Part shown: piece by piece, positions 17,165 to 27,300 of the stretch
Numbering within the stretch: the first letter of the stretch is position 1
Layout of the letters: each line of letters begins with the position of its first letter
NCBI RefSeq assembly: GCF_029193815.1
Contig: NZ_JARFVC010000012.1
Location: 1 to 64,000 of the forward strand
Length of the DNA stretch: 64,000 nucleotides
Source of the DNA: Cytobacillus sp. S13-E01
GTDB lineage: Bacteria; Bacillota; Bacilli; Bacillales; Bacillaceae_L
Direction of reading: 5' to 3'
The notes under the pieces: model-generated
What the model saw: the letters and a program-made list of their open reading frames with translations, nothing else
The model's database searches: none
Told to the model about the DNA's origin: nothing
Made by a program: the position numbers and the translations under genes

Positions 17165-17195
17165 GACTTCCAGGGAGATCTGGGAGTCTTTTTTT
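17165..17195 (+). terminator. Terminator after the anchored subtilase gene
   Basis: A 9-bp stem (GACTTCCAG / CTGGGAGTC, one T-G pair) with a 6-nt loop is followed by seven T residues. Confidence 0.88.
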
Positions 17196-17355
17196 GCACT
17201 TGCAATTCGATGGTTCTATTGAAACCCCGTAATCTTCCAGTGTTATTCGGAATTTGCACTCCATAAACATTGATTCTGTGGTATTTTCATAAAACCACCT
17301 TAATTTTTGTGTTTCCTGTGTTAAGATCCCACTTCACCTTGTTTTGACTAGAAAA

Positions 17356-17478
17356 TCCGCCGTTCCTACAACGTGCAACCTGCCCCGGATTACAGTTATT
17401 CGGCGAAATTTAAGAATAATTTGGCCAAATTCCATTATAATTCGGCGAGTTCAACGTACAATTCGATTTCCCAATATA
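17356..17478. repeat. Second degenerate 21-bp phased repeat
   Basis: Units start at about 17377, 17398, 17419, 17440 and 17461 with a core near ATTCGGCGAAATT, 21 bp apart, and at least one weaker unit upstream. The core differs from the array at 12201 but the period is the same. Confidence 0.55.
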
Positions 17479-17532
17479 ATTCCATCAAGCGGTAAAATTC
17501 AAAAGATTAGTATGTCTCTTTTAGACTTTGAC

Positions 17533-17835
17533 TTAGGGAGTGATGAAGACTGCAACTACACCATCAACGACATGGATTGCGGTTAACGGGGCTGAATTCT
17601 TAACATCAATGAACTTAACAGGCTTACCAGTTGTCATCGGATTTACGTTGTTAACTGGTTTACTGAATCTAATCATCTTTAGTGGTTCAGCACAATGGGC
17701 AATTCCTGGTCCGAACGGAATCCCTGTAAGGGCAAATACTAGTAGAAGAACAATCCATACGGCTAGGAAAATGATACCGTTACAACATTGCCATCTATAG
17801 AATAATACTGGTACAATAGAACTACTTAATATCAC
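17533..17835 (-). other. Uncertain overlapping frames (100 codons minus, 86 codons plus)
   Basis: A minus-strand frame has one clear membrane helix (IIFLAVWIVLLLVFALTG) and a soluble tail. A plus-strand frame (17540-17800) has one hydrophobic stretch (LPVVIGFTLLTGLLNLIIF). Neither has a well-placed SD: the minus frame would start at GTG with none visible, and the plus ATG lies two bases after GGGAG. At most one is real. I do not recognise either product. Confidence 0.25.
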
Positions 17836-17850
17836 TGAGGATGTTAAAAC

Positions 17851-19056
17851 ATGAGAGAGCTAAGAAATGATTCAAGTTTAAAAGTCTATAGAATAACGAT
17901 AACAATGACAATTGCTTTAATGATAACGGGCTTATTTGTTGTCTATTTTCGAAAAACAAATGTTGATTTAGATTTTATAATTCACCTAATTTTAGTTGTA
18001 CTATTATCAGTCCAGTTCATTATTTATCCAAAAAATGAAAACGTAATAACACGAATTCTAATTATAGTTACTACATTCTTGTATTTTTACACTCTGTTCA
18101 TTATATACCCAGAGACACCATCAACGTTTATATTAATTTGTTTAATTCCTAGTATCGCGATTCTATTTTTCCATTTGCGACTATTCTACTTTGCATTGGT
18201 AGCTAATACATTTTTGATGATGCTTACGTTTGGTTACGTATTACTTGTTGACCAAGGAGAGAGATATCTATTTATCTATAATGATATAACAGGTAACATT
18301 ATTAATTTTATTGGTAGTCAGATTATCTTATATTTTGTGTTTAAGTTATCACATTCAAGAATTGAAAGTCAAAAAAAGTATTATGAACAAATTCAGCAGG
18401 CTGAACGATTAAAAACGACAGGCCAACTTGCAGCAGCGGTTGCCCATGAAATTAGAAATCCCATCACTGTGGTTAAAGGCTTCTTGCAATTTTATCAATC
18501 GGACAATACCGTACCCGAGCATGTAAAAAAGCATTATCCACTTATGATGGAAGAATTACAAATAGCGGAAACAGTCATCAATGACTTTTTAACACTTGCC
18601 AAACCTGCTGAAGAGATTAGTGTTACCGTAGAAGTAAAAGCTGCTTTACATAGTGTTTATGATTTGCTCAGTTCTTATGCCTTAATGAACAATATCCAAT
18701 TTTCTGTAGTAATAGATGAGGAATACACAGTGAAATGCAGTTTGATGGAATTCAAACAACTATTCGTTAACCTAATTAAAAATGCAATAGAGGCCACTCC
18801 TTCTGGAGGCTCCATTGAGATAACAGCTAAGCGAAAAGGGAATAAGCTAGCTATATATGTTAAAGACAATGGTGATGGTATGACAAAGGAAGAAGTGAAA
18901 GCCTTAGGTACTCCGTTTTATACCCTAAAAAGTAAAGGGACAGGATTAGGCTTAATGATTTGTTATAATATCATGGAAAAATATCATGGCTCAATCCTTT
19001 TCAATAGTGAAAAAGGAAAAGGTACAAAAGTGGGAGTTACATTTCCGATTATGTAA
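17851..19056 (+). CDS. Orphan membrane sensor histidine kinase (sporulation-kinase type)
   Basis: A 401-residue kinase with about six membrane helices in residues 15-175, then HisKA (TGQLAAAVAHEIRNPITVVKG, His about 199) and HATPase motifs (LIKNAIEATPSGG, DNGDGM, SKGTGLGL, GTKVGVTFP). Architecture and the AHEIRNP box match B. subtilis KinB-like kinases that feed the Spo0A phosphorelay. No response regulator gene adjoins it, as is usual for those kinases. The start ATG follows GAGGATG. The signal cannot be told from sequence. Assignment to the phosphorelay is by similarity of architecture only. Confidence 0.85.
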   Translation: MRELRNDSSLKVYRITITMTIALMITGLFVVYFRKTNVDLDFIIHLILVVLLSVQFIIYPKNENVITRILIIVTTFLYFYTLFIIYPETPSTFILICLIPSIAILFFHLRLFYFALVANTFLMMLTFGYVLLVDQGERYLFIYNDITGNIINFIGSQIILYFVFKLSHSRIESQKKYYEQIQQAERLKTTGQLAAAVAHEIRNPITVVKGFLQFYQSDNTVPEHVKKHYPLMMEELQIAETVINDFLTLAKPAEEISVTVEVKAALHSVYDLLSSYALMNNIQFSVVIDEEYTVKCSLMEFKQLFVNLIKNAIEATPSGGSIEITAKRKGNKLAIYVKDNGDGMTKEEVKALGTPFYTLKSKGTGLGLMICYNIMEKYHGSILFNSEKGKGTKVGVTFPIM

Positions 19057-19069
19057 TATGATTGAAGCA

Positions 19070-19103
19070 GTGGTGTTGTCGCCTATGACAACACCACTTT
19101 TTT
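19070..19103 (+). terminator. Terminator of the orphan kinase gene
   Basis: A perfect 11-bp stem (GTGGTGTTGTC / GACAACACCAC), loop GCCTAT, followed by six T residues. Confidence 0.92.
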
Positions 19104-19191
19104 ATAACCTAATACAAAAGAATAACGACTCTCTTAACGTGTAAGGGAAACTAGGCAGTCGCTGAAATACTTGGCAATGGCCAAACTAAAA

Positions 19192-19250
19192 TCGACACCT
19201 TCCTAGAACGTGTCGAAAAGAAAAATCGACACCTTCCTAGAAGATGTCGA
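19192..19250. repeat. Two copies of the dispersed short palindrome
   Basis: Copies at 19192-19216 and 19226-19250 follow the pattern TCGACA..TTC.TAGAA..TGTCGA, the same family as the three copies before ssbB. Confidence 0.75.
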
Positions 19251-19256
19251 TTGCGA

Positions 19257-19739
19257 TCACTGATAGGACCACAACAGCCGCCATTCGTCTTTTTCTTTGG
19301 CAACGAATACATCTTGTTGTAGTGTGAATGTTCCGAAAGTGCTCTTATAGGTTTGGGTGATAGGAACTTTGTAAACATTCTTCAGACTTACTGAGTCCTT
19401 TGTCATTTTCCACGTTTTCATTGATTCTGCCTTACCGACAGTGTAGTCAAATGTGTTGACCCCGAAACTGCTAACAAAGACGAGATTTCGTTGTTCAATA
19501 TATTGGCTTTTAGGAAATCGCTCTTGCATTTGTGAATGAAACAGGTCCCACGAGCCGCTAAAGTCACCATTTTGTTCATACGTGTAGAATGTAGTGACAG
19601 TCTCCTGTGCGATTGCCTCTGGTGAACTTCGGAAGAGCGAAAAAAGAAACAAAATCAGCACAAGTGGCACTATAATGATAAAAAGTTGAGGAGGAATCCG
19701 GCTGCGCCTGTTATACCTAAGTCTTCTTCTGAATATCAT
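19257..19739 (-). CDS. Membrane-anchored extracytoplasmic protein, unknown
   Basis: A 160-residue protein with an Arg-rich cytoplasmic N-terminus, one membrane helix (LFIIIVPLVLILFLFSLF) and an outside domain that looks like the alpha+beta cone of NTF2/DUF4878-like folds (TTFYTYEQNGDFSGSWDLFH, and DEWRLLWSYQ at the end). No catalytic motif is apparent. I choose ATG 19739, eight bases after AAGGGG, over an upstream TTG. It lies downstream of, and on the same strand as, the c-di-GMP riboswitch, but a strong terminator at 19811-19844 separates them. Confidence 0.65.
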   Translation of the reverse strand: MIFRRRLRYNRRSRIPPQLFIIIVPLVLILFLFSLFRSSPEAIAQETVTTFYTYEQNGDFSGSWDLFHSQMQERFPKSQYIEQRNLVFVSSFGVNTFDYTVGKAESMKTWKMTKDSVSLKNVYKVPITQTYKSTFGTFTLQQDVFVAKEKDEWRLLWSYQ

Positions 19740-19810
19740 ATGCAAACCCCTTTTAAGCTTGGTTACTTTAATGGATATGCTCTGAAGGAGTTGTCCTATT
19801 CGATTTTAAA

Positions 19811-19844
19811 AATAAAAATAGCTAGAGGACGGTCTCTAGCTATT
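19811..19844 (-). terminator. Terminator of the riboswitch-controlled transcript
   Basis: A perfect 11-bp stem (AATAGCTAGAG / CTCTAGCTATT) is followed on the minus strand by TTTTTATTTTT. Confidence 0.88.
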
Positions 19845-19936
19845 ACAGTGCTATAAAGTTTTTTCACGTTCGGAGCTTTGGTTCATTCCCCGTTATACGT
19901 GTCTCTAGCTATTACAGAGCTATAAAGTTTTTTCAC
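19832..19936. repeat. 36-bp direct repeat pair
   Basis: Positions 19832-19867 and 19901-19936 are identical but for one base. On the minus strand the downstream copy supplies one arm of the terminator at 19811-19844; the other copy covers the end of the 47-aa frame and lacks a pairing partner. Confidence 0.85.
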
Positions 19937-20063
19937 CGAAAACTTGCTTACGAGGCCCACTTCCAACTTTGCAAAATAGAGTTCCGTCATCAAGACATCT
20001 AAAGAAGCGAATGCGGAATAATTTAAGTGGTGTCCAAATTTCTTTAAAAGCGTAGTATGGCAT
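19920..20063 (-). CDS. 47-aa protein downstream of the c-di-GMP riboswitch, unknown
   Basis: A minus-strand frame starts at ATG 20063 behind AGGGGGAT and encodes 47 basic residues (MPYYAFKEIWTPLKLFRIRF..., with two cysteines). It lies directly behind the riboswitch and before the terminator, so it is the only coding candidate in that transcript. I do not recognise a family. The alternative 73-codon frame starting at 20104 begins inside the aptamer and is unlikely. The transcript might instead be a non-coding c-di-GMP-responsive RNA. Confidence 0.45.
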   Translation of the reverse strand: MPYYAFKEIWTPLKLFRIRFFRCLDDGTLFCKVGSGPRKQVFGEKTL

Positions 20064-20085
20064 GGATAATCCCCCTTTTGATAAT

Positions 20086-20168
20086 GGAGGCAGCTGGCTG
20101 GCATATCAATTGACGTAGCCCCTCTAGCTTTGCGTCACCTCATTTCAGAGGGTTTGCCTTTTCCGTTC
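20086..20168 (-). ncRNA. Cyclic di-GMP-I (GEMM) riboswitch
   Basis: The minus strand shows the conserved blocks of the GEMM-I aptamer in order: AAAAGGCAAACC, CTGAAA in the first hairpin loop, GTGACGCAAAGCTAGAGGGG, then GCCAGCCAGCTGCC closing the base helix. GEMM-I aptamers bind c-di-GMP. The following GCCTCC could pair with the GGGGG of the downstream SD, a plausible translational switch. It precedes the 47-aa frame. A GGDEF-EAL protein is encoded elsewhere in the window. Confidence 0.85.
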
Positions 20169-20281
20169 GTTAAAGTATATGGCTACTATAACATATACTA
20201 TTATCACAATATTGTCATAATTTGGAGGGGGAATTATAATCTTTTTTTACAATTTTCGAGCTTTTCTTCATCGATAGCTCG

Positions 20282-20392
20282 TCATTTCAAAAAATAAGTC
20301 CATTTATCATCGAATACAATGAAGGAGTTGCTCAATATACTTACGTGCCAAATCCCAATTGGATCGTAATTCACTTCGGTTATTTCACTCAT
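20282..20392 (-). CDS. Doubtful 36-aa reading frame
   Basis: A minus-strand frame from ATG 20392 encodes MSEITEVNYDPIGIWHVSIL and 16 further residues. AGGAGG lies about 23 bases upstream, separated from the ATG by a small palindrome (CGAGATCTCG) that could bring the two closer if folded. No family is recognised; the support is weak. Confidence 0.25.
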   Translation of the reverse strand: MSEITEVNYDPIGIWHVSILSNSFIVFDDKWTYFLK

Positions 20393-20550
20393 CTTTTTAA
20401 CCGAGATCTCGTTCCTCCTACATATTCTCAACCTAGGTTAGTAAGCCTTTCTGCAAATCTAGTTACATAGTCATGTGTACTTTGCACCTTTTTACTTATA
20501 CTATACTTGTGTACGATTGGAGAATAATAAAGCGTAAGGAGAGAACACAT

Positions 20551-20853
20551 TTGATAAGAAAGGTAAAGTCTCTTTATGGATTAATAAGTATATTTATTTC
20601 AGTGCTGATTTTAATCTTTAATGGAACAATCGGATATTTTGTTCTAACAGCTAAATATGGAACAGCGAATGGTACATATGTATTCCTCGCTTTATCGATA
20701 TTAGCAATCCTAACTGCATTTACTCCTATTTTAATGAAAGGCAGTAACTTCCTCTTTTACTTCCGCGTGTTACTCTATGTAAATGTGGTTGTAGCCTTTT
20801 ATCCACTTATTTATAAAGTTATCGCGAGTTATTTAATATCAAGGCTGATATAA
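20551..20853 (+). CDS. Small membrane protein with three helices, unknown
   Basis: A 100-residue protein with three predicted membrane helices (SIFISVLILIFNGTIGYFVL, VFLALSILAILTAF, VNVVVAFYPLIYKVIA). I place the start at TTG 20551, seven bases after AAGGAGAG; an in-frame ATG 26 codons earlier has no such SD. No signature motif is seen and the family is not recognised. It stands alone between the riboswitch and the amylopullulanase gene. Confidence 0.55.
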   Translation: MIRKVKSLYGLISIFISVLILIFNGTIGYFVLTAKYGTANGTYVFLALSILAILTAFTPILMKGSNFLFYFRVLLYVNVVVAFYPLIYKVIASYLISRLI

Positions 20854-20863
20854 TCTTAAAAGG

Positions 20864-21150
20864 TGTCGTTCTAGTCATGTGCTACTCGCACTTTTGAGAT
20901 GGGAAAAAACTATCAAGATCAACAGTCAGCAGGCATGACCCATAAGCCAAGGAAGCACTATGCATGCAGAAGATACTGGCTTAACCAACAATTCTATCAT
21001 GCCCGCCACGCCAATAACGCCTCCTAATACTACCCTCTCAAAATTGCGATGAATCCTTTATTTGATAATTGTCGACAAGGTCTAGAAAAGTGTCATAAAA
21101 CGCTACCTTAAAACTATTGAAAAATTCGCTATAAAGTGATAACCTAAATC
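20864..21150. other. Gene-free stretch before the amylopullulanase gene
   Basis: Nothing convincing is seen here. A short minus-strand frame with AGGAGG and GTG near 21020 gives only an unremarkable 27-residue product. Confidence 0.3.
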
Positions 21151-21161
21151 TATTAGTAAAT

Positions 21162-21175
21162 GAAAACGATTGCAC
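21162..21175 (+). promoter_or_regulatory. cre-like catabolite control site
   Basis: TGAAAACGATTGCA differs from the CcpA cre consensus (TGWNANCGNTNWCA) at one position. It lies about 140 bp before the amylopullulanase start, and carbon control of a starch-degrading enzyme is expected in bacilli. Confidence 0.6.
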
Positions 21176-21227
21176 AAAAAGAAATCTATTCTATTAAACG
21201 ATAGATATAAATTTTTATGTTCCAAAA

Positions 21228-21243
21228 TGCAAACGTTTTCGCA
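21228..21243. promoter_or_regulatory. Second LacI/CcpA-type operator
   Basis: TGCAAACGTTTTCGCA is a near-palindrome around AAACGTTT with the CG centre of LacI-family operators. It lies about 67 bp downstream of the first cre-like site, so a maltodextrin-type LacI regulator or CcpA could act from both. Confidence 0.5.
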
Positions 21244-21314
21244 TAACAAAATACCGATTTACCCATTAGGGTAAAGACTCACAAACCACCATTTTTTAAG
21301 AGAGGGGAAATTCT

Positions 21315-24300
21315 ATGAGTACTAGATTTCGTAAGTACAGAAAGAACATCTCACTAGTTCTTTCTATTATGATGATTTTTAGTATTTTCACTAGTGCAAT
21401 TCCACAACCTGGGTTTGCAATAGAAAATACGACAGCAATGACAGTCGATGGGAACAAAGATGACTGGAGCAATGAGACTCCACTAGCCACATCACCAGAG
21501 GCTGGATTTGAGGGCTTTAATATTGATAATCTTTATTTGAAAAATGACGGCCAATACCTTTATTTTTGGGTAGATGCAGTCAATGTCCCAAATTGGGGCG
21601 AAAATGGACAATTTCTTAACATTGCTCTTCAAGTCAATGCAAAAAACTCAAATGTAGCAGGAAATCCTTGGGGTGCACAATATAACTTCAATGGTACAGA
21701 AAATAAACCCCAGTACCATATTACATTTAGAGTTAAAAATGATAATGAAGTGAATGGAGCAGCTCTTTATTCAACTAATGACCTCAGCACTCCACTGTTA
21801 AATTCATGGGAAGATAGCAAGGGTGCAGAATTTGCAGTAGACCGAGCGACCGGTTTCGAAGGAAAAATTCCTTTGAGTGAATTAAATCTTAAAAATAACG
21901 ATGAACTAAAAGCGATTGTAGTTCTAAGTGGAAATAACGGAGAGCATGGTGCATTTGATGTTATTCCTCAAGCTGAAGGAAATCAAATTGCAGCTTCTTC
22001 GAACGAAAGTGCTAATCCAAATATACAATCTACTTATAGCACAGGATACAAAGTTACTGGCATTACTGCTCCACAAGCATTAGCGGTATCCAACACAACA
22101 CCTGTAAATGGTGAAAAAAATGTAAGCACACAGCCAACAATCACAATTGCATTTAACGAAACAATCCAACTAGCGAGCGATCATAAAATTAAATTAACTG
22201 ACTCTTCTGTCAATCCAATTAATATTATCGCAGTTGCTTCAGATAAAACCCTAACCCTTACACCAGATAAGCTAAGCTATGGTGAAACATACACTGTTGA
22301 AGTGCCAAGCCAAGCAGTAACAGGCTTACTTACAAATACGAATCTATCAGAAAATCTATCGTTCTCATTTTCAACTAGATTAGTAGACAGCCCTGTTGTT
22401 ACTGAAACAGTAACCTTTAACTACCAAGGAAGTGAAACTACACAAACAGCTAATGTAGCTGGTGAATTTAATAACTGGACACCAGAACCGATGGTAAAAG
22501 GTGTGAACAATATCTATTCACTATCTAAAAACCTGCCATCGGGCGTGTATGGTTATAAATTTGTAGTAGATGGTAATTGGATAGTAGACCCTTTAAACAG
22601 CCAAAAGCTTGAAGACGGCAATAACAAACTTGTGGTTCCAGGTTTAACCGCAAATTTGCCAACTGAAATGGAAATAGGTGAACAACGCACGCTTACAGCG
22701 AAGTTTTTAAATAAACAAGGCGAAGAAGTAGCTGCAACACCAATCTGGTCAATTAAAGAACCAGTAAGTGGTGTCGAACTTAGTCAAAATCAACTAACAA
22801 TCACAGCAGATGCACCTGTAAATAGTACTTTCACGTTACAAGGTGAGTATGAAGGCTACACGGTTTCACAAACTATCAAAATTCTAGCAGTAATGTTTGA
22901 TTTCACGATCAACTACTATCGTTTTGATGGCAAGCAAAATGAGTGGGATATGTGGGTGTGGGATGATAACACAGAAGGTAAAGTATATCCATTTACATCT
23001 ACAACAGAAGATGGATTTGCACAAACAACATTTAAATTCCCAGCGTCTAAAATTAGCGTAATCACTCGTCCTGGTAGCTGGTCTACGCAAGAAGTAACAA
23101 GACAAATTCAGCTACCTGAAGGTCAAGATTCAGTGGAAGCATGGATGATCGAAGGTGTTGAAGAGGTTTATTACAACAAGGATCAAGTGGATACAGGTAA
23201 ACGCATCCAAGCTGCGATGATGGATTCCCTTGATAAAGTTCTAGTAACAACAACACATGGAATTGAAGATAGTGAGCTTACTAGCTTCACTTTAACGGAT
23301 GTAACAAATGAAACAGAACTTGAAGTGTCTGCAACTAGAGTAAAAACAAACCAGATTCAGTTAACAGTAATAGATCCATCTGTAATTGATGTTCGAAATC
23401 TTTATGAAGTAAAAAGTACGAATTTTACAGCTTCAAAAGTAACAATGCGTAAAATCCTTGATGATACAAAATTCCAATATGATGGAAAAGACCTAGGTCT
23501 AACGTATTCATCAACTAGTAGCACCTTTAAGCTTTGGGCACCAACAGCAACAAAGGTAAGCGCAAGTATCTACGATAATGCAGGCACTTACAATCAAGCT
23601 GGATTAGTTGAAGATAATACGAACGGTCTAGAAACAGAGATGACTCGTTCTGCAAATGGTGTCTGGTCAACAACTATTAACGAAGACTTAAACAACAAAT
23701 ATTATATGTACAAAGTAGAATTTGCTGATGGAAAAACAAATTATGCGGTCGATCCATATGCATTCGCAGTTTCAGCAAACGGACAACGTAGTGCAATCAT
23801 TGATTTAAATAGCTCAAATCCATCAAATTGGAACCCAACGTCAAAACCGGCAATGGTTAATCCAACAGATGCGATTGTGTATGAACTACAGGTTAGAGAT
23901 TTCTCAATTGATGAAAACTCAGGTATGACAAACAAAGGGAAATTCAAAGCATTTACTGAAGAAGGTACAACCGACCAATATGGTAATGCAACTGGAATCG
24001 ACCATCTAGCAGATTTAGGTGTGACAAATGTCCACTTGCTACCTTCTTATGATTTTAAAACGGTGAATGAATTAACGGTAGACGATGCAAACTCTGTCAA
24101 TGCCAAATACAACTGGGGCTATGATCCACAAAATTATAATGTTCCCGAAGGTTCATATTCAACTGATCCTGAGAACCCAATAACTAGAATTACAGAATTC
24201 AAAGAAATGGTTCAAGCGATGCATGACAATAATATTCGTGTCGTAATGGATGTTGTTTATAACCATACTTTTGACGTACCAAACGGCCCATTTGATAAAG

Positions 24301-27300
24301 TCGTGCCTGGCTATTTCTACCGTACAACTGAAACTGGTAAACTAGCAAATGGATCTGGTGTGGGTAACGAAATAGCAACAGAGCGTCCAATGGTTCGGAA
24401 ATATATTAAGGACTCAGTTAGATACTGGGCAGAGGAATACAATGTCGATGGCTTCCGTTTTGACTTGATGGGATTAATAGATGTAAACACAATCGAACAG
24501 CTTACAAAAGAACTCCAAGAGCAAGTTGACCCAACAATCTTAATCTATGGTGAACCTTGGCAAGCAGGTGGCTCACCATTAGCAGCTAATCTTCAAACAT
24601 TAAAAGGTTCACAAAAAGATAAAAACTTTGCCGTGTTCAATGATAATTTCCGTGGGGCAATTAAAGGCGGAAGTGATGATGCCTCTAAAGGGTTTGCAAC
24701 AGGTGAAGCAGGCAAAGAAGCAGATATTGTTAAAGGTGTTATGGGTGGAATCAACGACTTCACAAACCGTGCATCTGAAACGATTAACTATGTAACAGCA
24801 CATGATAATTTAAATCTTTGGGATAAAATTATCAAAACACAAGGTCTAGAAGAGGAAGAAGGCTTTGTTAGCATGCTTGATGGTGCATTACAGGGCGAAA
24901 GTGCTGAAAAATATGCTTCAGTTGAAGAAGCCGTTAATGCTTCAACACCTTACCATGCAGTAGACACAAACAATGTACTCGCAAACGAGACGGTAAAACG
25001 CTCACTATTAGCAAATGGAATCATCCTCACATCACAAGGTATTCCGTTCATTCACGCAGGTGATGAGCTTTTACGTACTAAGTTTGGGGATCATAATAGC
25101 TATAAGAGTCCAGATGCAATTAACCAAATTCGTTGGGACAAAAAAGAAGATTTCAAACCAGTCTTCGATTACTACAAAGGCTTAATTGAATTACGAAAAA
25201 CACATCCAGCGTTCCGCATGAGCTCAAAAGAAGCAATTGCTAACAACCTGGAAGTTTATAAGCAAGATGGAAACATCGTTGCCTTTAAACTGAAAAATAA
25301 CGCAAATAATGATCGGTGGAAAAATATTGTTGTGATTTACAACGGTAATGCAGAGGCACAAGATGTCGCATTACCATCAGATTCAGCAGCATGGAATGTT
25401 GTTGTTGACGACACGGCAGCTGGTACAGAAACACTACGTACAATTGAAGGCAATACAGCATCTGTTGCTGGTTTATCAACGATGGTGTTATATGACGTGG
25501 CAACAAGCTACACTCCAGTTGTAACAACAATCGATGTTTCACCAACAGAGCTTGGATTAGAAGTGGATGAAGTAAGAACGATACGTGCAGTTGTGAAAGA
25601 TCAAAACGGTAGCCCGGTTACAACAGAAACGATTACATGGGCATCATCGGATTCAACCATCGCAACGGTTTCTAGTAATGGTAAAATAACAGCTATAGCA
25701 AATGGTACAGCTACCATCACAGCAACGATTGGATCTGTTCAAGCAATAGTAACCGTTAATGTTGGTGAGCTTATCCCGACAAGCATTGAGTTGTCTGGAA
25801 GTGATTCAGTATTTAAGGGATTATCAACACTGCTAACAGCGGTTGTAAAAGATCAATTTGGTCAAGTTATGACGAATCCCATTATTACATGGACATCTTC
25901 AAAACCAGCTGTTGCAACGGTAAAAACAAATGGTGAAGTAACAGGTGTTGCACCAGGTATAACGACGATAACAGTTCAATCTGGTGAAGTAAAAGCAGCA
26001 AAAGAAATCGAAGTAAAAGAATATGTACAACGCTATATCCAGTTCACATATGTTCGTGCTGATAAAGATTACGAAGGCTGGAACATGTGGACATGGCAAA
26101 CAGGAGTAGAAGACGGTCAAAAATTATTTGATGAAGTAACAGATAAAGGTGCTGTTGCAACATTTGAAATTGGCCCTGAAACATCAAGTGTCGGTTTCGT
26201 GCTTCGTAAAGGTCAAAACTGGGATCAAAAGGATCCGTATGACGCGGACCGCTATATCACAATTGATCCAAATCAACCATTAACAAAAGTAGTCGTAACA
26301 AGTGGAGTAAAAGATTTCCATACTGTCTCAACAGTAAATGGCCCGGTATTAGATAATGGTAGCTTAACTTTCTTCTATCGTGATATGGACCTTTATAAAG
26401 CAAACGCAATGGACACAATTGAAAACGTCCAAGTAAAGGTAAATGACGAAGTATTTGATATGAACTATCGTGCCGAAGATGAGCTCTTCAACTACACAAT
26501 GAACGACCTACAAGAAGGCACATATGACTATAGCTTCCTAGTAACAATTAATGGAATTACAACAGAAGTTACTGATCCATTCAACACAAATGAAGCTGGG
26601 AAATCAATTATCGAATTCAAAATACCAGATCTAACAATTGAATCAGAAGTAACACCTAGCGCGATTTCTGCAAAAGAAAATGCAGTAGTAAAGCTAACTA
26701 TTTCTTCTGAAGACAATGTCGAGATTAAAGAAGCGTATCTAGATTTATCACCCCTTGGTGGAGCAGAAAAAGTTGTGATTGATCCAGAACTTTATAAACA
26801 AACAATTGCAGTAACGGATTCTATCACAGCTGGAACGAAGGATTTAACAGTGACAGTTGTAGATGAATTTGGAAACAAGCATACAAATACAGTTGCAGTT
26901 GAAGTAAAAGCAAAACAATCAGTTGGAAAGTCTGACTTTGATTGGGATGAAGCACGTATTTATTTCATGCTGACAGACAGATTTAATGATGGTGACCCAA
27001 CAAATAATGACCCCAATGGTGCAAACTATGATACTACACAAGCAGAAGCATATCATGGTGGAGATTTCCAAGGGATTATCGACAAGCTGGATTATATTGA
27101 AGACCTTGGTATTAATACCATTTGGATTACTCCAATTGTTGATAACATTGACTGGGATTTACGTAATAACAAAGTCGGAAGTCAATTTGGTTACCACGGC
27201 TATTGGTCACAAGATTTTACATCACTTGATGAGCATTTAGGTGACATTGAAACGTTTAAAAAGCTTATCGACAAAGCACATGATCGTGGAATTAAAATCA

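Noticed and set aside
19883-20104. 73-codon minus-strand frame
   Set aside because: It starts inside the c-di-GMP aptamer (GCCAGCCAGCTGCC) and has no SD; the 47-codon frame with a strong SD is the better candidate.
20990-21080. Short minus-strand frame with AGGAGG and GTG
   Set aside because: It yields only about 27 unremarkable residues with no supporting context.
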